Shown: positions 10,685 through 43,718, counted from the first letter of the stretch. The stretch: DNA of 64,000 bases from Tethya wilhelma (GCA_964030475.1 CAXIPT010000001.1:16541712-16605711); one strand, 5' to 3'. Numbers and translations are program-made. Notes: generated by a model not told the origin, from the letters alone.

Positions 10685-12833
10685 TTATTTAGTTCTTTTC
10701 TTTGAGAGTTTAATCTTCTTTGAACCTATAGAAAATTGACTCACTCACACACAAATCCCACGAGAGACACCACACCACCACCTACCAGTGACTTTCTTCC
10801 TTGACTTGTCTCCAACTGTTGCCATTTCTTTCCAAACATCATCGCCACCTTCATCTTCTTCGCTCTCAGAGAGGGACTCTCTCCCCTGCCTCTTCTCCCC
10901 GGCTACAACACCAGGGAGTACACTGGAGTCAGACTGCAGAAGGAACACAGTGTCACAAAAAGAGAGGTACATAAATCTAGCTCTGTGTGCTACCTCCTGT
11001 GTGAAACTTGGCTTGTGAAAGAGAAGAGAATTTGACTGCAACTTCAAATATACCTGGTATAGCAGAATATAGAGCTTGGAAGTGGGGCAAAACAATGCTA
11101 CAATATGGCTGGTGTTGCTGGTGCACAAACAATGGAATTGTTGAAGTACAATAATTAGCAACACCAAGCTGAAGTGTGTACATGAATGACTGTACCTGGA
11201 GTATCAGTTTAGCTGGGGCAACGGAATACACTCTCAGGTATCTGTCCAGCCCACAGGCAGCTATCTGTGAGACACCACTGTCGTCAGTGTAGCATTGAAT
11301 GCACTTGACAGCACCAGCAAATCCCTTGTAATGGTTCACTACACTGCCTAAAGTAAAGATACATGCACCATTATTGCCAGAGCTACTTTGAGAGAATTCA
11401 ATGATGTATGGTGGAGGGGTTTGGTTTCAACAATAAGCCTTAATTCCTTGCTTTATGGAAGAAAGAATTATGAATGCATGTATAATTATATCCATTGTGC
11501 AATCTTCATCTCACCTGTTCTGGTGTCAAATCTTGCTAGTTCACCGACACCATTCCCAATGAAAAAGGAGCTGAAACAAAATGGTTTTCTCACAGATATC
11601 CACTCACTACAGTAGTAGTAACACTACTGAAGAATATACCCACCTCCCATCATCAGCCACTGCCAGCGCTGATATTGCAGCTTCTCCAAAGTTATGACTG
11701 TACACTGGTCTTCTCTGAGCACGAGTGTCATAAAGCCTGACCTGATAAAACATGTGGAGGTGCATTAAAACCAAAACAAAACTTCCATCTTACATAGAGA
11801 TCCTACTAACAATGCTAGTTACTAAGTATCCACTAGCCTCAGTCCCAGGCTCTTCCCTCGCGAATATTTTCTTCGAAGAAGGAGCCTAGGAACAAGGCTA
11901 AGTATACCTCATGGTGTCCAGTCCCGACTACAACAGTCGGTTGTGCTCCACTCTCAGGAACAAACCCAACAGCTGACACCCAAACAGGCACTCTCAGATC
12001 CAACTTGTCATTCTTTACCTGTGAAAGAACATTCTCTGTTAGTGTGTCACTGCAGTAGAATGCTGAAAACTATATGAGTTACATTTTTTGCTTGGAAGAT
12101 GGGTGCTTTCAAGTTGTGGCCATCCCATAGCTTCAAGTCATTCTCTCTACCTCCTGTTGCTACTTGTAGAAGTGTATCAGGACTGGTTGCCATGCCACTA
12201 ACATGTACTCCAACTGAACAACCTGTCTGAAGAGATTCACACACACTAGAATTGCCATTGAACATTCACACACCCTATACCTTAACACCCTCACTAGACC
12301 AGAAGGACAGAGCACCTTTATCTGTACACGTTATCAAAGTCCTTTAGTATCATAGAGACAATGCACATCAATGTAAACTCTACAGCTTGTCATCATCATA
12401 AGGCCCATCTTACTCTTCGTGTTTCCCCAGTCCCACAAACTGTCCTTCCTCTCCAATGCAGTCGTAGTCAGTAGCTACAAACGTTCTCTTGAGACAGTTG
12501 AAGCAATTCACTGCACCACTCCGACTGATGCAATACAGGTGCTCTTTAGATTGGTACTCCCAGCACATAGCACACACCTCCTTTGTCTTATCGGTCTGAG
12601 AGAGAGCCATGGAGCCTGGGATGTAGTTTGTGACATGTTTGGTGGCTGAAGAGACACCTGGAAGAAATTATAAGCGTATGAATGAAGACGATGTGGTAGT
12701 TTTGTCAATATATACGCGCATTAGGAGCTATTGATAACATCCTATATGGTGAGACCTTACCTTTTAATATTCCTAGTGATGTTCCCACCCAAATATCAGC
12801 TGAATCTTTGTCAGCAGAGGCAGTTTCTGCCAT
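10685..12833 (-). CDS. WDR74: WDR74/NSA1 (copy 2)
   Basis: All ten exons of copy 1 are present at +9244 with intact splice sites and the same 415-residue product as far as I compared them. The few differences I saw are in introns or silent (for example the acatt/tcatt change near 12028, and g/a near 11328). The upstream region carries the same hairpin MITE and NRF1-like palindrome. The gene may be the second allele of 1441..3589 and not a second locus. Confidence 0.9.
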
Positions 12834-12954
12834 TTCCACCACTTTTTCTGCCACGTGGTTAAAAATTAGTTCCAGAAGGGTTAAAATTTTCCAATTGCAC
12901 TACCTGCACCCACGTGTCAATAACTCCAACAGTGCAGCAACAGCCAATTATTAT

Positions 12955-13325
12955 AGTAAAAATTTCAAAAAAATAAGTAGTGTAGGAATGGGCAGTGCGG
13001 TAAAAAGCATTGGAACAAGGCATGTCTCAATTTCGGCACATGACTACTTCATTTTTGATTTATTCTCGATCCTTAGTAAGGCGCGGCTTCAGTGTCATAA
13101 ATGCAATACCATAGCTTTGTGTTGCATTGTTTCAATCTAATCAGTTGGCTAAGCAGTGGAGTGAACAATAACAAGACCGGCAACTTAACCTGAACTGCCA
13201 GCCAAGAGTTGGGCATAAAAAATGAAGTAGTCATGTGCCGAAATTGAGACATGCCTTGTTCCAATGCTTTTTACCGCACTGCCCATTCCTACACTACTTA
13301 TTTTTTTGAAATTTTTACTACTTGT
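12955..13325. mobile_element. Hairpin MITE, copy 2, with a divergent centre
   Basis: The arms 12955-13059 and 13218-13325 match those of 3711-4095. The centre aligns with 3816-3987 only with many substitutions and indels, although the flanking kilobases are almost identical. Confidence 0.7.
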
Positions 13326-13978
13326 TCATTCACTTTTTTCAATGGAGACTCTCAGAGACTGGTTAGTCCCAACAAAAAGCTTGAGTAGCAACTAGCTACA
13401 TGTATTTCATTCATTATGCTGGAGGAGGCTAATGCGCATGCGCACAATAATGGCACGTGGATAATTAATTAATGACCTTTGAACTCTACATACAACAGTG
13501 GCTGCATTGTAGTACATGAATTTATACACTAAGTTTCAAAGCTTTCTAGTTTTTGTTTAGGCCTATTTGAGATTGAAAAGAGTATCAAGGAATGTAGTAC
13601 CCATGAAAAGAACTTACTTTGTGCTGTCAAAGTTGGCTCAACACATTCTGGTTCTCTGGAAATCCTTTTCAAGTAAGTCAGTTAGGAAGTACGTACGTAC
13701 GTACGTTAGAGAACAAAAATGGCACTATGGTGGCTTCCCAATAGCGCTCACTACGAGTGCTGAGGAAAGTTTTGGTGCGTTTTAGGCCTTGCATGCAATT
13801 GGTAATCTGTCAGTAAGAGCCTCTGAGCAACTTTGAAGGTTTAATTTTGTTTGACTAGATTTTTATGGTGGTCAACATTTTGTATTGTGTCTATGGGACA
13901 GTCGGCCCATTCCTACTATACGTACTACCGTACGTATGATATGTATCGAAAAGCAACAGCAACAGCTTCCAACGATGG

Positions 13979-14154
13979 TAAAGGTCATCATACACTATGC
14001 AAGATTGTTGCATGCAACACATTGCATGCAATATGTTGCACAGTGTATGATGGCCTTACATAATCAAAACCAACATACACAGTGCAACATTCAGTGTTGC
14101 ACGCAAGTTGCATCAATGTTGCATGAAAATGTTGCATAGTGTATGATGGCCTTA
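13979..14154. mobile_element. Small MITE-like element with TTAAGGCCATCATACAC-type ends
   Basis: aaggtcatcatacactatgc near 13982 and gcatagtgtatgatggcctt near 14134 form about 22-bp terminal inverted repeats. A third copy of the end lies at 14036-14058. The interior is rich in TTGCATGCAA-like palindromes. No ORF is present. Confidence 0.6.
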
Positions 14155-14247
14155 AGTCTTTTTCTGCTGTTTTACTTCCTTAACATGACTCTCTGTGCAG
14201 CTTAAAGCTAGGGAGGCATCTCCAGGGTGCATGTACTGGCAGTTGTA

Positions 14248-14248
14248 N
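14248..14248. other. Single-N contig join in a (CA)n run
   Basis: One N precedes a CA repeat that abuts the first visible FCF1 exon. The upstream FCF1 exons are absent, so sequence is probably missing here. Confidence 0.7.
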
Positions 14249-14270
14249 ACACACACACACACACACACAG

Positions 14271-15093
14271 GTGTTCCTTGTATAACAGAGTGTGTGATGG
14301 GAGAGTTAGAAAAGTTGGGGTCAAAATTCAGAGTGGCACAACGGATTGCCAAAGATCCTAGATTTGAACGGATGCCATGTATGCACAAAGGAACGTATGC
14401 AGATGATTGCCTTGTGAACAGAGTCACACAGGTATAGAATAGATATTATTACAGCATTATAATAATTCATGGTTATTACGAATACTCGTGATTTTACACA
14501 CTATACTGTTCCGCTATTGATCCATGATTAGTTTCAATAATGAACCCATATCACCTTTCTGTGAAAATTTAAAATTTGTTGTGGTGAGCCTGAGTGAGCT
14601 AGGATACTCAAATTGAATGCAAAACTAGCAAAAATTTAACACCTATGGCACACATGTACAAAGACTTACGGTATTTCCATTTACATGAAAAGGACAACGT
14701 GAGACCAAATGTGAAACAAAGTTCAAGGATTGAAAGATAAAACAATTAATATGGGCTAAATGGTATGTGCTATATAAACCATTGAAAGATTAATAGATTG
14801 ATGTGTGCTAAAAGATTAAATGATTAAAAGTATGCTAAAAGATTTTAGTTTGCTCAGGCTCGCCCCACGATGTTTCCAGAAAAGGTCCTGTTTCCTTTGC
14901 AATGTGCTTCGTTCTATAATATTAATAGTCTCTTTAACTGTTCCAATTTTCATCACCACAGCACAGATGCTACATTGTTGCAACGTGTGATCGTGACTTG
15001 AAGAGAAGGCTGAGAAAAATTCCCGGAGTGCCCATAATGTACATCTCACAACACAAGTACAGTATAGAGAGACTACCTGATGGTGCGAAATGA
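14271..15093 (+). CDS. FCF1: FCF1/UTP24 PIN-domain rRNA endonuclease, 3' half only
   Basis: Two exons, 14271..14431 and 14962..15093, encode the C-terminal half of FCF1. The first reads [16 protein letters not shown], then [10 protein letters not shown] and [16 protein letters not shown]. The second reads [24 protein letters not shown] and [10 protein letters not shown], then a stop. These are near-invariant family blocks, and the PIN acidic residues ADD and DRD are intact. UTP24/FCF1 cleaves pre-rRNA at sites A1 and A2 in the small-subunit processome in the nucleolus. The N-terminal half (the basic leader and the VDTNF PIN start) is not found in the 13.9-14.3 kb interval. Exon 1 begins in phase 1 directly after a CA repeat and an N, so the loss is most likely an assembly gap. 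The gene converges on BIRC6. Confidence 0.88.
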
Positions 15094-15457
15094 ATGCTTG
15101 TAAATTTCATGCAGCATCTTTGTAATTCCCATTGTCATCATGATTGTGTAATTTCTCTTTTTGATTTGAGCTAGCCACAATGTCATGCAAAGTCCTCAAG
15201 ACTGCAAAAATAATATCATTATTGTCATTTTCTTTTTAAATTGTATACAGCACAATTATAATATTATTGCATATAATAATACAGGCATGTGTATACACAC
15301 ATGCCTCAAATAAATTAATGGAGTATTTTATTGAAAGAAACAAAATCATTTTAAAGAAAAAGCACCACCCATTAACACCACATATATACCCTCAACCATA
15401 ACTGTTAGCCAATAACTTATCATGTGCAATATTAATTTTGTGATCAGTGGTCCTCCA
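15094..15457. other. Intergenic spacer between convergent FCF1 and BIRC6
   Basis: AT-rich sequence with a short run of TATA-like repeats near 15240-15300. It must hold both 3' UTRs. No gene or clear repeat is seen. Confidence 0.6.
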
Positions 15458-37691
<22,234 letters not shown>

Positions 37692-37776
37692 TTCTACTTT
37701 TAACTCTTTTTTCTGCTGTCTTTGTCACTTCACAGTTGAAAAAGGGTTAATGTTTTAGCAAGTAGATTTGACGACC
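37692..37776. promoter_or_regulatory. 85-bp BIRC6/AVEN bidirectional promoter
   Basis: Only 85 bp separate the BIRC6 start codon (minus) from the AVEN start codon (plus), so both core promoters and both 5' UTRs must share this or nearby sequence. No TATA box is evident. The stretch contains tttaactctttttt and gggttaatg. Promoter function is inferred from spacing alone. Confidence 0.6.
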
Positions 37777-38844
37777 ATGCAGAGAAACCAAAGACAGAAG
37801 AAAAAATCCTCCCAGGCAAAAAAGCGGTACTATGATACTGCCAAAGCTAAAGACTCCAAGAGCCATCAGGAAAAGCCACCATCTGAACAACAGAAGACTG
37901 TAGAAACACAAAACAAGGAGGTAAAACTTGTATTTGTGATTTTTTTTGCACAGTCATCATCTTGATCACTCTGTATAGCCTGCACAGACAGCAAAGGAGA
38001 AAGATGGTGTGGTCACAGTCAAAGATCACAAAAAGTACTCAAAACGGAAAGTGACTAGTAACTGGGATCGTTACGAACAACAAGGTACATACCACTAGTT
38101 TGCGTACAGTACATCCATTGGTACAAGAGCTATTTTAAAGTGCCGAGTTAAATCTGTGTCTGCATTACTACATGTGTTGCAGATGATGCTGAAGGAAGCA
38201 GTCCTCGTACTTGGGACAGTGAGGAACAGCTTCAACAGAGACTAGTTCAATTGCTCAATCTCCCTGTACACCATTCCCCCCTCTCTACAATGGAACACAC
38301 CACGACTGGTGAAACATACAGTAACGTAGGCACCCCCTTTTTGACTCTTGACTGTGAGTCTCTAGCTCTGACCATCTCATCCCTTCCACTCCATGAAAGA
38401 TTGGACATTAGCCAAGAGCTGTTGGAGTTGAGTCTGACTGGTCATGGCAGCACTGACCACAGTGGAAGTGAAGTGTCTCAAAACATTGGTGTGTCTCCTG
38501 ACAAAGATGATGACATGAAGGTAGAGAAGTTTGATTTAAAAGTGCTCATGAGTGGACAGAAAAAGAGTAGCCATGCAAGATTTACATTTCAAGCACCTTC
38601 AATTGGAGTGACTGTTGATAGCACACAAAAAGAACCTTCCAAGTGTCCGCAAAGCCAAGAGGAAGTTAGAGACAAAGAATTAGATAGCTTGTTAGAGCAG
38701 AGTACTAGCACTAGTGTCACAGCACCTCAGCAGGAAGAGACAAGGGAAGAGAAAGACCAAAGAACAATTGTGTCAGACTCTGTGTCACAGCTTCCCGGTG
38801 AAACTGATGAGCTGGATGAAATGCTTGATGAGTTATTGGCATGA
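37777..38844 (+). CDS. AVEN: AVEN, apoptosis and caspase-activation inhibitor
   Basis: Exons 37777..37920, 37979..38084 and 38183..38844 join in frame to 303 residues. The N-terminus is basic (QRNQRQKKKSSQAKKRYYD). The diagnostic Aven block YSKRKVTSNWDRYEQ closes exon 2. Exon 3 has a weakly conserved centre (ALTISSLPLHERLDISQELL, comparable with the LVRALQELPLCLRLN region of human AVEN) and ends in the conserved acidic C-terminus ELDEMLDELLA. Aven binds Apaf-1 and Bcl-xL and restrains caspase-9 activation; it also activates ATM. The start is the first ATG after the BIRC6 promoter. It runs divergently from BIRC6 and converges on SLC30A6, whose stop lies 111 bp away. Identification rests mainly on the SNWDRY block and the C-terminus. 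Confidence 0.85.
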
Positions 38845-38955
38845 CAAAATGAATTATGTATAATAACATTACAGTATAAATTATAGTAACATTTTTTTAT
38901 TGACCATGAATTGAAAATACCACAAAACAAAATTCAACTAACATAGTATAGCATA

Positions 38956-41053
38956 TCAAACTGTTTGCAGTGTGGTGGGTGAATGTGGACCTGATTGTCC
39001 ATGAGTGTGTCCATGTCCGTGCTGGTGACTGTGAGCATGTGACGGAGAGGAGCCCCACGTGGCATCTCCATGGTGAGAGTGAGAGTGGGAGGTGGAAGGT
39101 GGGGGGTGTGTCGTGGACGGTGGGGCATACCCACCACCACCACCATGATGTGAAGGTGTCAATCTGGGACTGGCTTTAGCCGTGGTTGGGAGATGGGGCA
39201 GAGACCAGTCATCCTTCACCACTTGGATGGTCAGGTCGTTTGTTTGACTGGCTAGTCTCGAAGTCATTTGAGTGAGGACTTCCTGAAGGACATTTAGCAG
39301 CTCGTAATTTGCTATTAATAAGTAGAGCTGGGAGGGGTAAGTACCTGTTCGTTAGCATCTCTTCTCACACGAACATGGATAGATCCAGCCTATGTTGCAA
39401 AAAAAAAAATTCTTTAATGGATACGTACAAGATTGAGAAGGTGAAACATATGTACATAGCTTCCAAACGTGATGGTCCAGAAGTGCTCATTCTTCAGTTC
39501 CAACACACCATTCAGTGTTGATACCTGTTCACATTGTAGGTACATCACAATAAGCACAGTTGAAGAGTCATGCCTTCCACACTAAATTTAGAATACACAC
39601 AATATTTATTTCATCCCATACCTCTCTCAGTGACTTGTCTAACAGTGGTAGTACATGCTCAGGAGCAGTCTGCAGCACAAAACAAGACAAAATTCTTCTA
39701 AACTTATTCCAATCCACACAATGCTTCTCTCACTCTCCTACCTGCAGTAGTATCTTGGCTGTGTAGATGCTCAGAGGCAGCATGGTGCACAAGATGAGAG
39801 CTGAGATGAAGAGGGAACCAGCAACATCAGCCAGGTAGAGCTCACTGTCAGAGAGAAGAGAACACTAACACCAAGCCACAAGTGAAAACAATCGTAACAT
39901 TCTCTATGTCTCTTGTGTGACTCACTCCAAATCAATGAGGAGTTGTGTGAGAACCACTGATGCTGCACCTCCCAGCTCCAACAGGGTAATGGGGTTCACG
40001 TGGAAGAGCAGCTTTCGATTCAATGAGGGAAAGAAGCCGGTGACAGTGTGACCCAGATCGTGGAGTGCAGTCTGCAGCCAGTTTGGAGGAGCAGCTATTG
40101 TACAAAGGAGACAAGAGACCAGGTTAGAAGAGTCTTGAGTATCAACATGTCAGCTACGTAAAGAAACTGTATACCTTCAGCAGCATGCATGAGAGGCCTA
40201 TTGGTGACACCACAACTGACCAGCACGTGTATACCCAGTCCAAAACACACACCAAGCAACATATTGTCTCTGGATGGGAAAAATAAGAGGTAGCAATTGT
40301 GTACAATAGTATATGCAGATTATTATTTTTATTTATTTATTTTTGCTGTTAACGTTTCACTCACGTTGAGACCACAGGTGGAGAAAATATTCTCTCCATG
40401 CTGTAGGACAGAGAAGGAGAAGAGAGAGATATTATGAGCTGAGTTTGAAACGAGTCCACTTTGAACTCACCTGTTTTTCACAAGGTATAGACCAAACAGC
40501 AACAATAGGATTGTACAGGAGAACACAGAAAGTACATTGATTCGTTCAAACCTAGACGATATTGTAGATAGTCCATGTTTGATGGTTTATCCAATTGATC
40601 ACAAAGCTTGTGTTTGTCTGTAACTCACCCATAAGAAAATTTGGCAGTCGGTTGCTGCTTGGAAGCCCATATTGATATAAGGCATGTGAACAAGCTATAT
40701 AGTGATCGAGTGATATTCGTTGGAAGTGCATGGTGCATGATGGTCATATGGTGATGAAGAATCATAGTATACACAACAATAATTTATTAAGCATACCTTC
40801 CCATATTAAACAACGCCAGAAATGCATACGAATGTAGAGCTGTAATGTAAATGATCAATACATGAACTGGAAAGACTCCATATCTCAGAGAACTATAAGT
40901 TCATGTCTTACCCAAACTGTTGTTGGAATGACACCAATAGAACAGAAGAAGCGTGAAAGGGACCACTATCAGTAGCAGTGAAATTACCCTAATCGACTTC
41001 TTGTGCAGCACATTTGACACGTTCGAACCAAGACCAGGAGGAGAAAAGGCCAT
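38956..41053 (-). CDS. SLC30A6: Zinc transporter ZnT6 (SLC30A6)
   Basis: Twelve exons (40912..41053, 40797..40839, 40629..40694, 40471..40551, 40365..40400, 40175..40269, 39926..40094, 39742..39844, 39622..39669, 39456..39524, 39345..39389, 38956..39300) total 1242 nt, 413 residues, in frame. Six TM helices of the cation-diffusion-facilitator fold are followed by a cytosolic domain with VLELKNEHFWT, GSIHVRVRRDANEQ and TIQVVKDDW, all close to human ZnT6. As in mammalian ZnT6, the TM zinc-site His residues are missing (TM2 FTCLISIW, TM5 YLADVAGS), which suits a non-transporting partner of ZnT5 in the early secretory pathway. Unusually, the C-terminus is long and His-rich (HSHSHHGD, HAHSHQHGHGHTHG). 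The gene is head-to-head with the CEBPZOS-like gene across 65 bp. Confidence 0.92.
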
Positions 41054-41118
41054 CTTTTTCCTATTTAAAGCACATCAATCTCCGTTAAGTAGCAGGGATT
41101 TCCCCTCGGGACTGCAAC
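41054..41118. promoter_or_regulatory. 65-bp SLC30A6/CEBPZOS-like bidirectional promoter
   Basis: The start codons of the two divergent genes lie 65 bp apart. The gap includes GGGATTTCCC at 41095-41104, a perfect match to the NF-kB consensus GGGRNNYYCC, and ctatttaaa at about 41060. Function is inferred. Confidence 0.5.
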
Positions 41119-41519
41119 ATGCCTCTCACAAGAGTGGGCAAGTGGAGTGTGCTCTACAGCTTGGTTGCAGCTGAGCTGGCTGCTTTGTATGCGTCTTGGT
41201 ACACATGGGATCATTTGAACAGAAGCCAAGGTCAATGATAACCACTAATTTCTGTGTGATACTACATGACCCCATCATGTGTGGGTTGATACTGATATTC
41301 ACTACTTTCTTGATTTACAGACTACAGGAAGTGGATGCATGAGAACCACCCAAGAATATTGAATGGTTGGTGAATGCCTCAATACCTGACTGTTCAATGT
41401 GTGAGCTATATAGCCTCCATTACCTACATGCAGTGTTTTACATGTCGTGCGGACTGGCTGGGGTGAGTGATGCCAAAGAGAGAGACTACAAAGACTGGGG
41501 ATTCCGTAACAACAAATAA
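41119..41519 (+). CDS. CEBPZOS: CEBPZOS-like small mitochondrial membrane protein
   Basis: Three exons, 41119..41230, 41321..41365 and 41434..41519, join to an 80-residue protein, the same length as human CEBPZOS. It has a basic start, one hydrophobic helix (SLVAAELAALYASWYTW), SQDYRKWMHENHPRILN (human SQDFRQTMSKKYPFILE) and VFYMSCGLAGVSDAKERDYK (human [20 protein letters not shown]), and ends near GFRNNK. The exon phases (1, 1) join cleanly and each junction falls inside a conserved block. The human protein is a mitochondrial inner-membrane micro-protein of unsettled function. The assignment is by motif matching from memory. Confidence 0.75.
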
Positions 41520-42217
41520 GACCCTCATAACACTATCATATATCTTTCACAATACCTGAAACATGGTCAAGTTTTTATTTATTTATCCATATGAATTTTG
41601 TCACATGATGAAACACCTCAATTTGAACGGTTGTCACAGCAATGAAAGCACGCCATATGCACCAAATGTCACATGAATTGCTTGTTGAACCACAACAGAT
41701 AACTTTGGAGGCTTTCTCTTTCCATATTGTTGGCCAATCAATGTACACATGATATGATGAGCTTGAGAACCCACCGACTAACTCGATATGGAGTTACACA
41801 AGGCCTGCATTATAAGGTTTAACTGGTAGCCATATAGGTTCTGTGCTACGTCAACCGATCTAGGTAGCTGAATGTGGGAATGCAAACACACAAGTAAGGA
41901 ATAGCGACAACATGTCGAACGTACACTAACTGTGATAATATTGTTATTATAATATTATTATAGAGTATAGTAACATAATAGACCAACGATCAACACGTAG
42001 AGAACACAAAAGACCTTTACGATAAAACACTAAAACTATAACAAGCGAATAAAACAACAGTACATGTACGTACCCTTAAACGTTAGCTCATACTTACGGT
42101 ATATATGCATACATGCAAAGGTGAGTAGTAAGTGCAAGTGCTTATGTGACGTCAAGTCTTTTCAGTCTTGAAATTTATAAGAAAAAAATAAACTTATTCT
42201 GGTTTCGAATCCATACG
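41520..42217. other. Intergenic stretch, nothing recognised
   Basis: AT-rich unique-looking sequence with short inverted AT runs near 41930-41970. I looked here on the minus strand for the missing ZFAND exon and did not find it. Confidence 0.5.
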
Positions 42218-42364
42218 ATGAAACGATCTGCCGATTTTTCTCTTGGATGCCGGGATCATGTTCTTCATGTCATGAGCTCGGCCACCCTCTTTGTGGTCGT
42301 ATATGCAACTGTGCTGCTCAGGAAGTCGATGAAGAAAACAAAACGTGTACCCTGTGAGGTGTAG
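42218..42364 (+). CDS. Possible 48-residue single-TM micro-protein
   Basis: An ATG at 42218 opens 48 codons: a short N-terminus (MKRSADFSLGCRDHVLHV), one hydrophobic helix (SSATLFVVVYATVLL) and a basic end (RKSMKKTKRVPCEV), stop at 42362-42364. This layout is like that of small mitochondrial assembly factors such as COX14, but the similarity is too weak for a name. The stop overlaps the start of a TG microsatellite and a donor-like GAG|gtgtag, so a further exon is possible. It may be chance. Confidence 0.3.
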   Translation: MKRSADFSLGCRDHVLHVMSSATLFVVVYATVLLRKSMKKTKRVPCEV

Positions 42365-42729
42365 GTGTGTGTGTGTGTGTGTGTGTGTGCGTGTATGATT
42401 CAGTGATAAGCCTGTGTGTAAAAGGGGCGACTGATTAACAACTAAGGGGTCAAAAGTACAGACTTCCAGTGATGTGCCACTAACTACAACTACAAAACAA
42501 CACTAATAGGTTAACACAATTACAGAGTAGGCTACACCAAGAGTGCTGTACCATGTCACTGTGGTATAGCACACAAAAAGATCAGTTCCTCTATAACGAA
42601 AGTAACAGATCGACAATCTGAAAGCAGTTCCACTCCAGTTCACTAAACTCACACACGTGATTACATAGTGCCAAGAGAGTTTACTCCAACACAACTCCCT
42701 TTCCTTTTTGCACTCTACAAACCATGACC

Positions 42730-42765
<36 letters not shown>

Positions 42766-43009
42766 CATCATCATCATCATCATCATTATCACCATTGTTC
42801 ACAGGAACCACTATGACTTAACATCATGATTCATTATGTATACAAGTCATCATCCTTGCTTGTTACATGCCTACTATTCATTCTCCACTTGCAATATTAT
42901 TCATTGGCTGATATCACACCTACATCCAAATACATGCAGCTCTCTAGTTGTACACTATAGGATGGGATCAACAACTGTGGTGAACACTAAACATGATCCA
43001 TCGACTTAC
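42365..43009. other. Spacer with TG, CA and ATC microsatellites
   Basis: It holds (TG)n at 42365-42390, (CA)n at 42733-42764 and (ATC)n to 42786. It should contain the last exon of the ZFAND gene if that gene is complete, but no HRxxxxHxC-type coding segment was found. Confidence 0.5.
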
Positions 43010-43718
43010 CGCATTTACAGCCACCTAACTCTCGTTGCGCGAGCTCCAATTTAGTTTTACATATCCAACACTTCTTCTTATTCTTCTGTACCGGTCTCTC
43101 AACAGGCAAATAAGGATCGACGTTGTTTTCTGTGTCTAAGACTACCGGTTTCGCTCCGTCTGGTTCGTTTTCTGCCTTTTGTGTGTCTTCGTTAGAGTTA
43201 GAATTTGATGTGCTTTGTGCTGTGGAGGCAGTTGGTACTAAGCCAAGATGTTTAAAGAGTTGAGAGGTATCTCCTGAAGTTGTAGTCGGTGCTTTTTGAG
43301 GTGATGGCTGAACTTTTTGGAGAGACTCTGTCGATTCCATGATCCACAGGTGTGTATGTATGGGTATCGTACAAAAAGGGTAAATCAAAATGAGAGGTAG
43401 TAGTGGTAATTCTGAGAAATTTATAGGCTGGGTGTGATGTGTGTCAGTCATGGTAGGGTGTGAGTGTGTGTGTGATTGGTGTGTGTTTATACTCACCTTT
43501 ATAACACTTGGAACACATATCCAAAGTCTGGGGTGAGCTGTAAGAAGTTAGTAGATAAATGGAGACGTTAAATCACCGGCGTACAGACACACATACATAA
43601 GACGGCTTGTGAAAAGTTAACGCTCAGAATCTTTGTTCAGAAAGTTTATTTTATAGTCTTACCCCCAAAATCCACAGCGACACCTCTTCGGTTCTCCCTC
43701 TTTCCTCGCTTCTGCCAT
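43010..43718 (-). CDS. A20/AN1 zinc-finger protein (ZFAND5/6-like), AN1 finger incomplete
   Basis: Exons 43663..43718, 43497..43537 and 43010..43327 join in frame. The first two make an A20 finger: KRCRCGFWG then SPQTLDMCSKCYK. The third carries a Ser/Thr/Gln-rich linker and the first half of an AN1 finger, NKKKCWICKTKLELAQREL then GGCKCG, ending in a phase-1 donor (TGCG|gtaagt). The second half of AN1 (the FC..HR....H.C part) is expected in another exon that I cannot find downstream. Reading through the donor gives only KSMDHV and a stop. Family members bind ubiquitin through A20 and act in stress response and proteasome regulation. Start chosen: MAEARKEGEPKR at 43718. Confidence 0.78.

Larger units (their letters stand above)
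10056..13941. repeat. Direct duplication, copy 2
   Basis: This is the counterpart of 812-4701. Near-identity runs through all WDR74 exons and introns. The centre of the hairpin MITE (13060-13217) and a small indel near 13410-13440 are the main differences. Past 13941 the two copies diverge completely: copy 1 enters the palindrome, while copy 2 runs into the FCF1 region. Confidence 0.95.
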
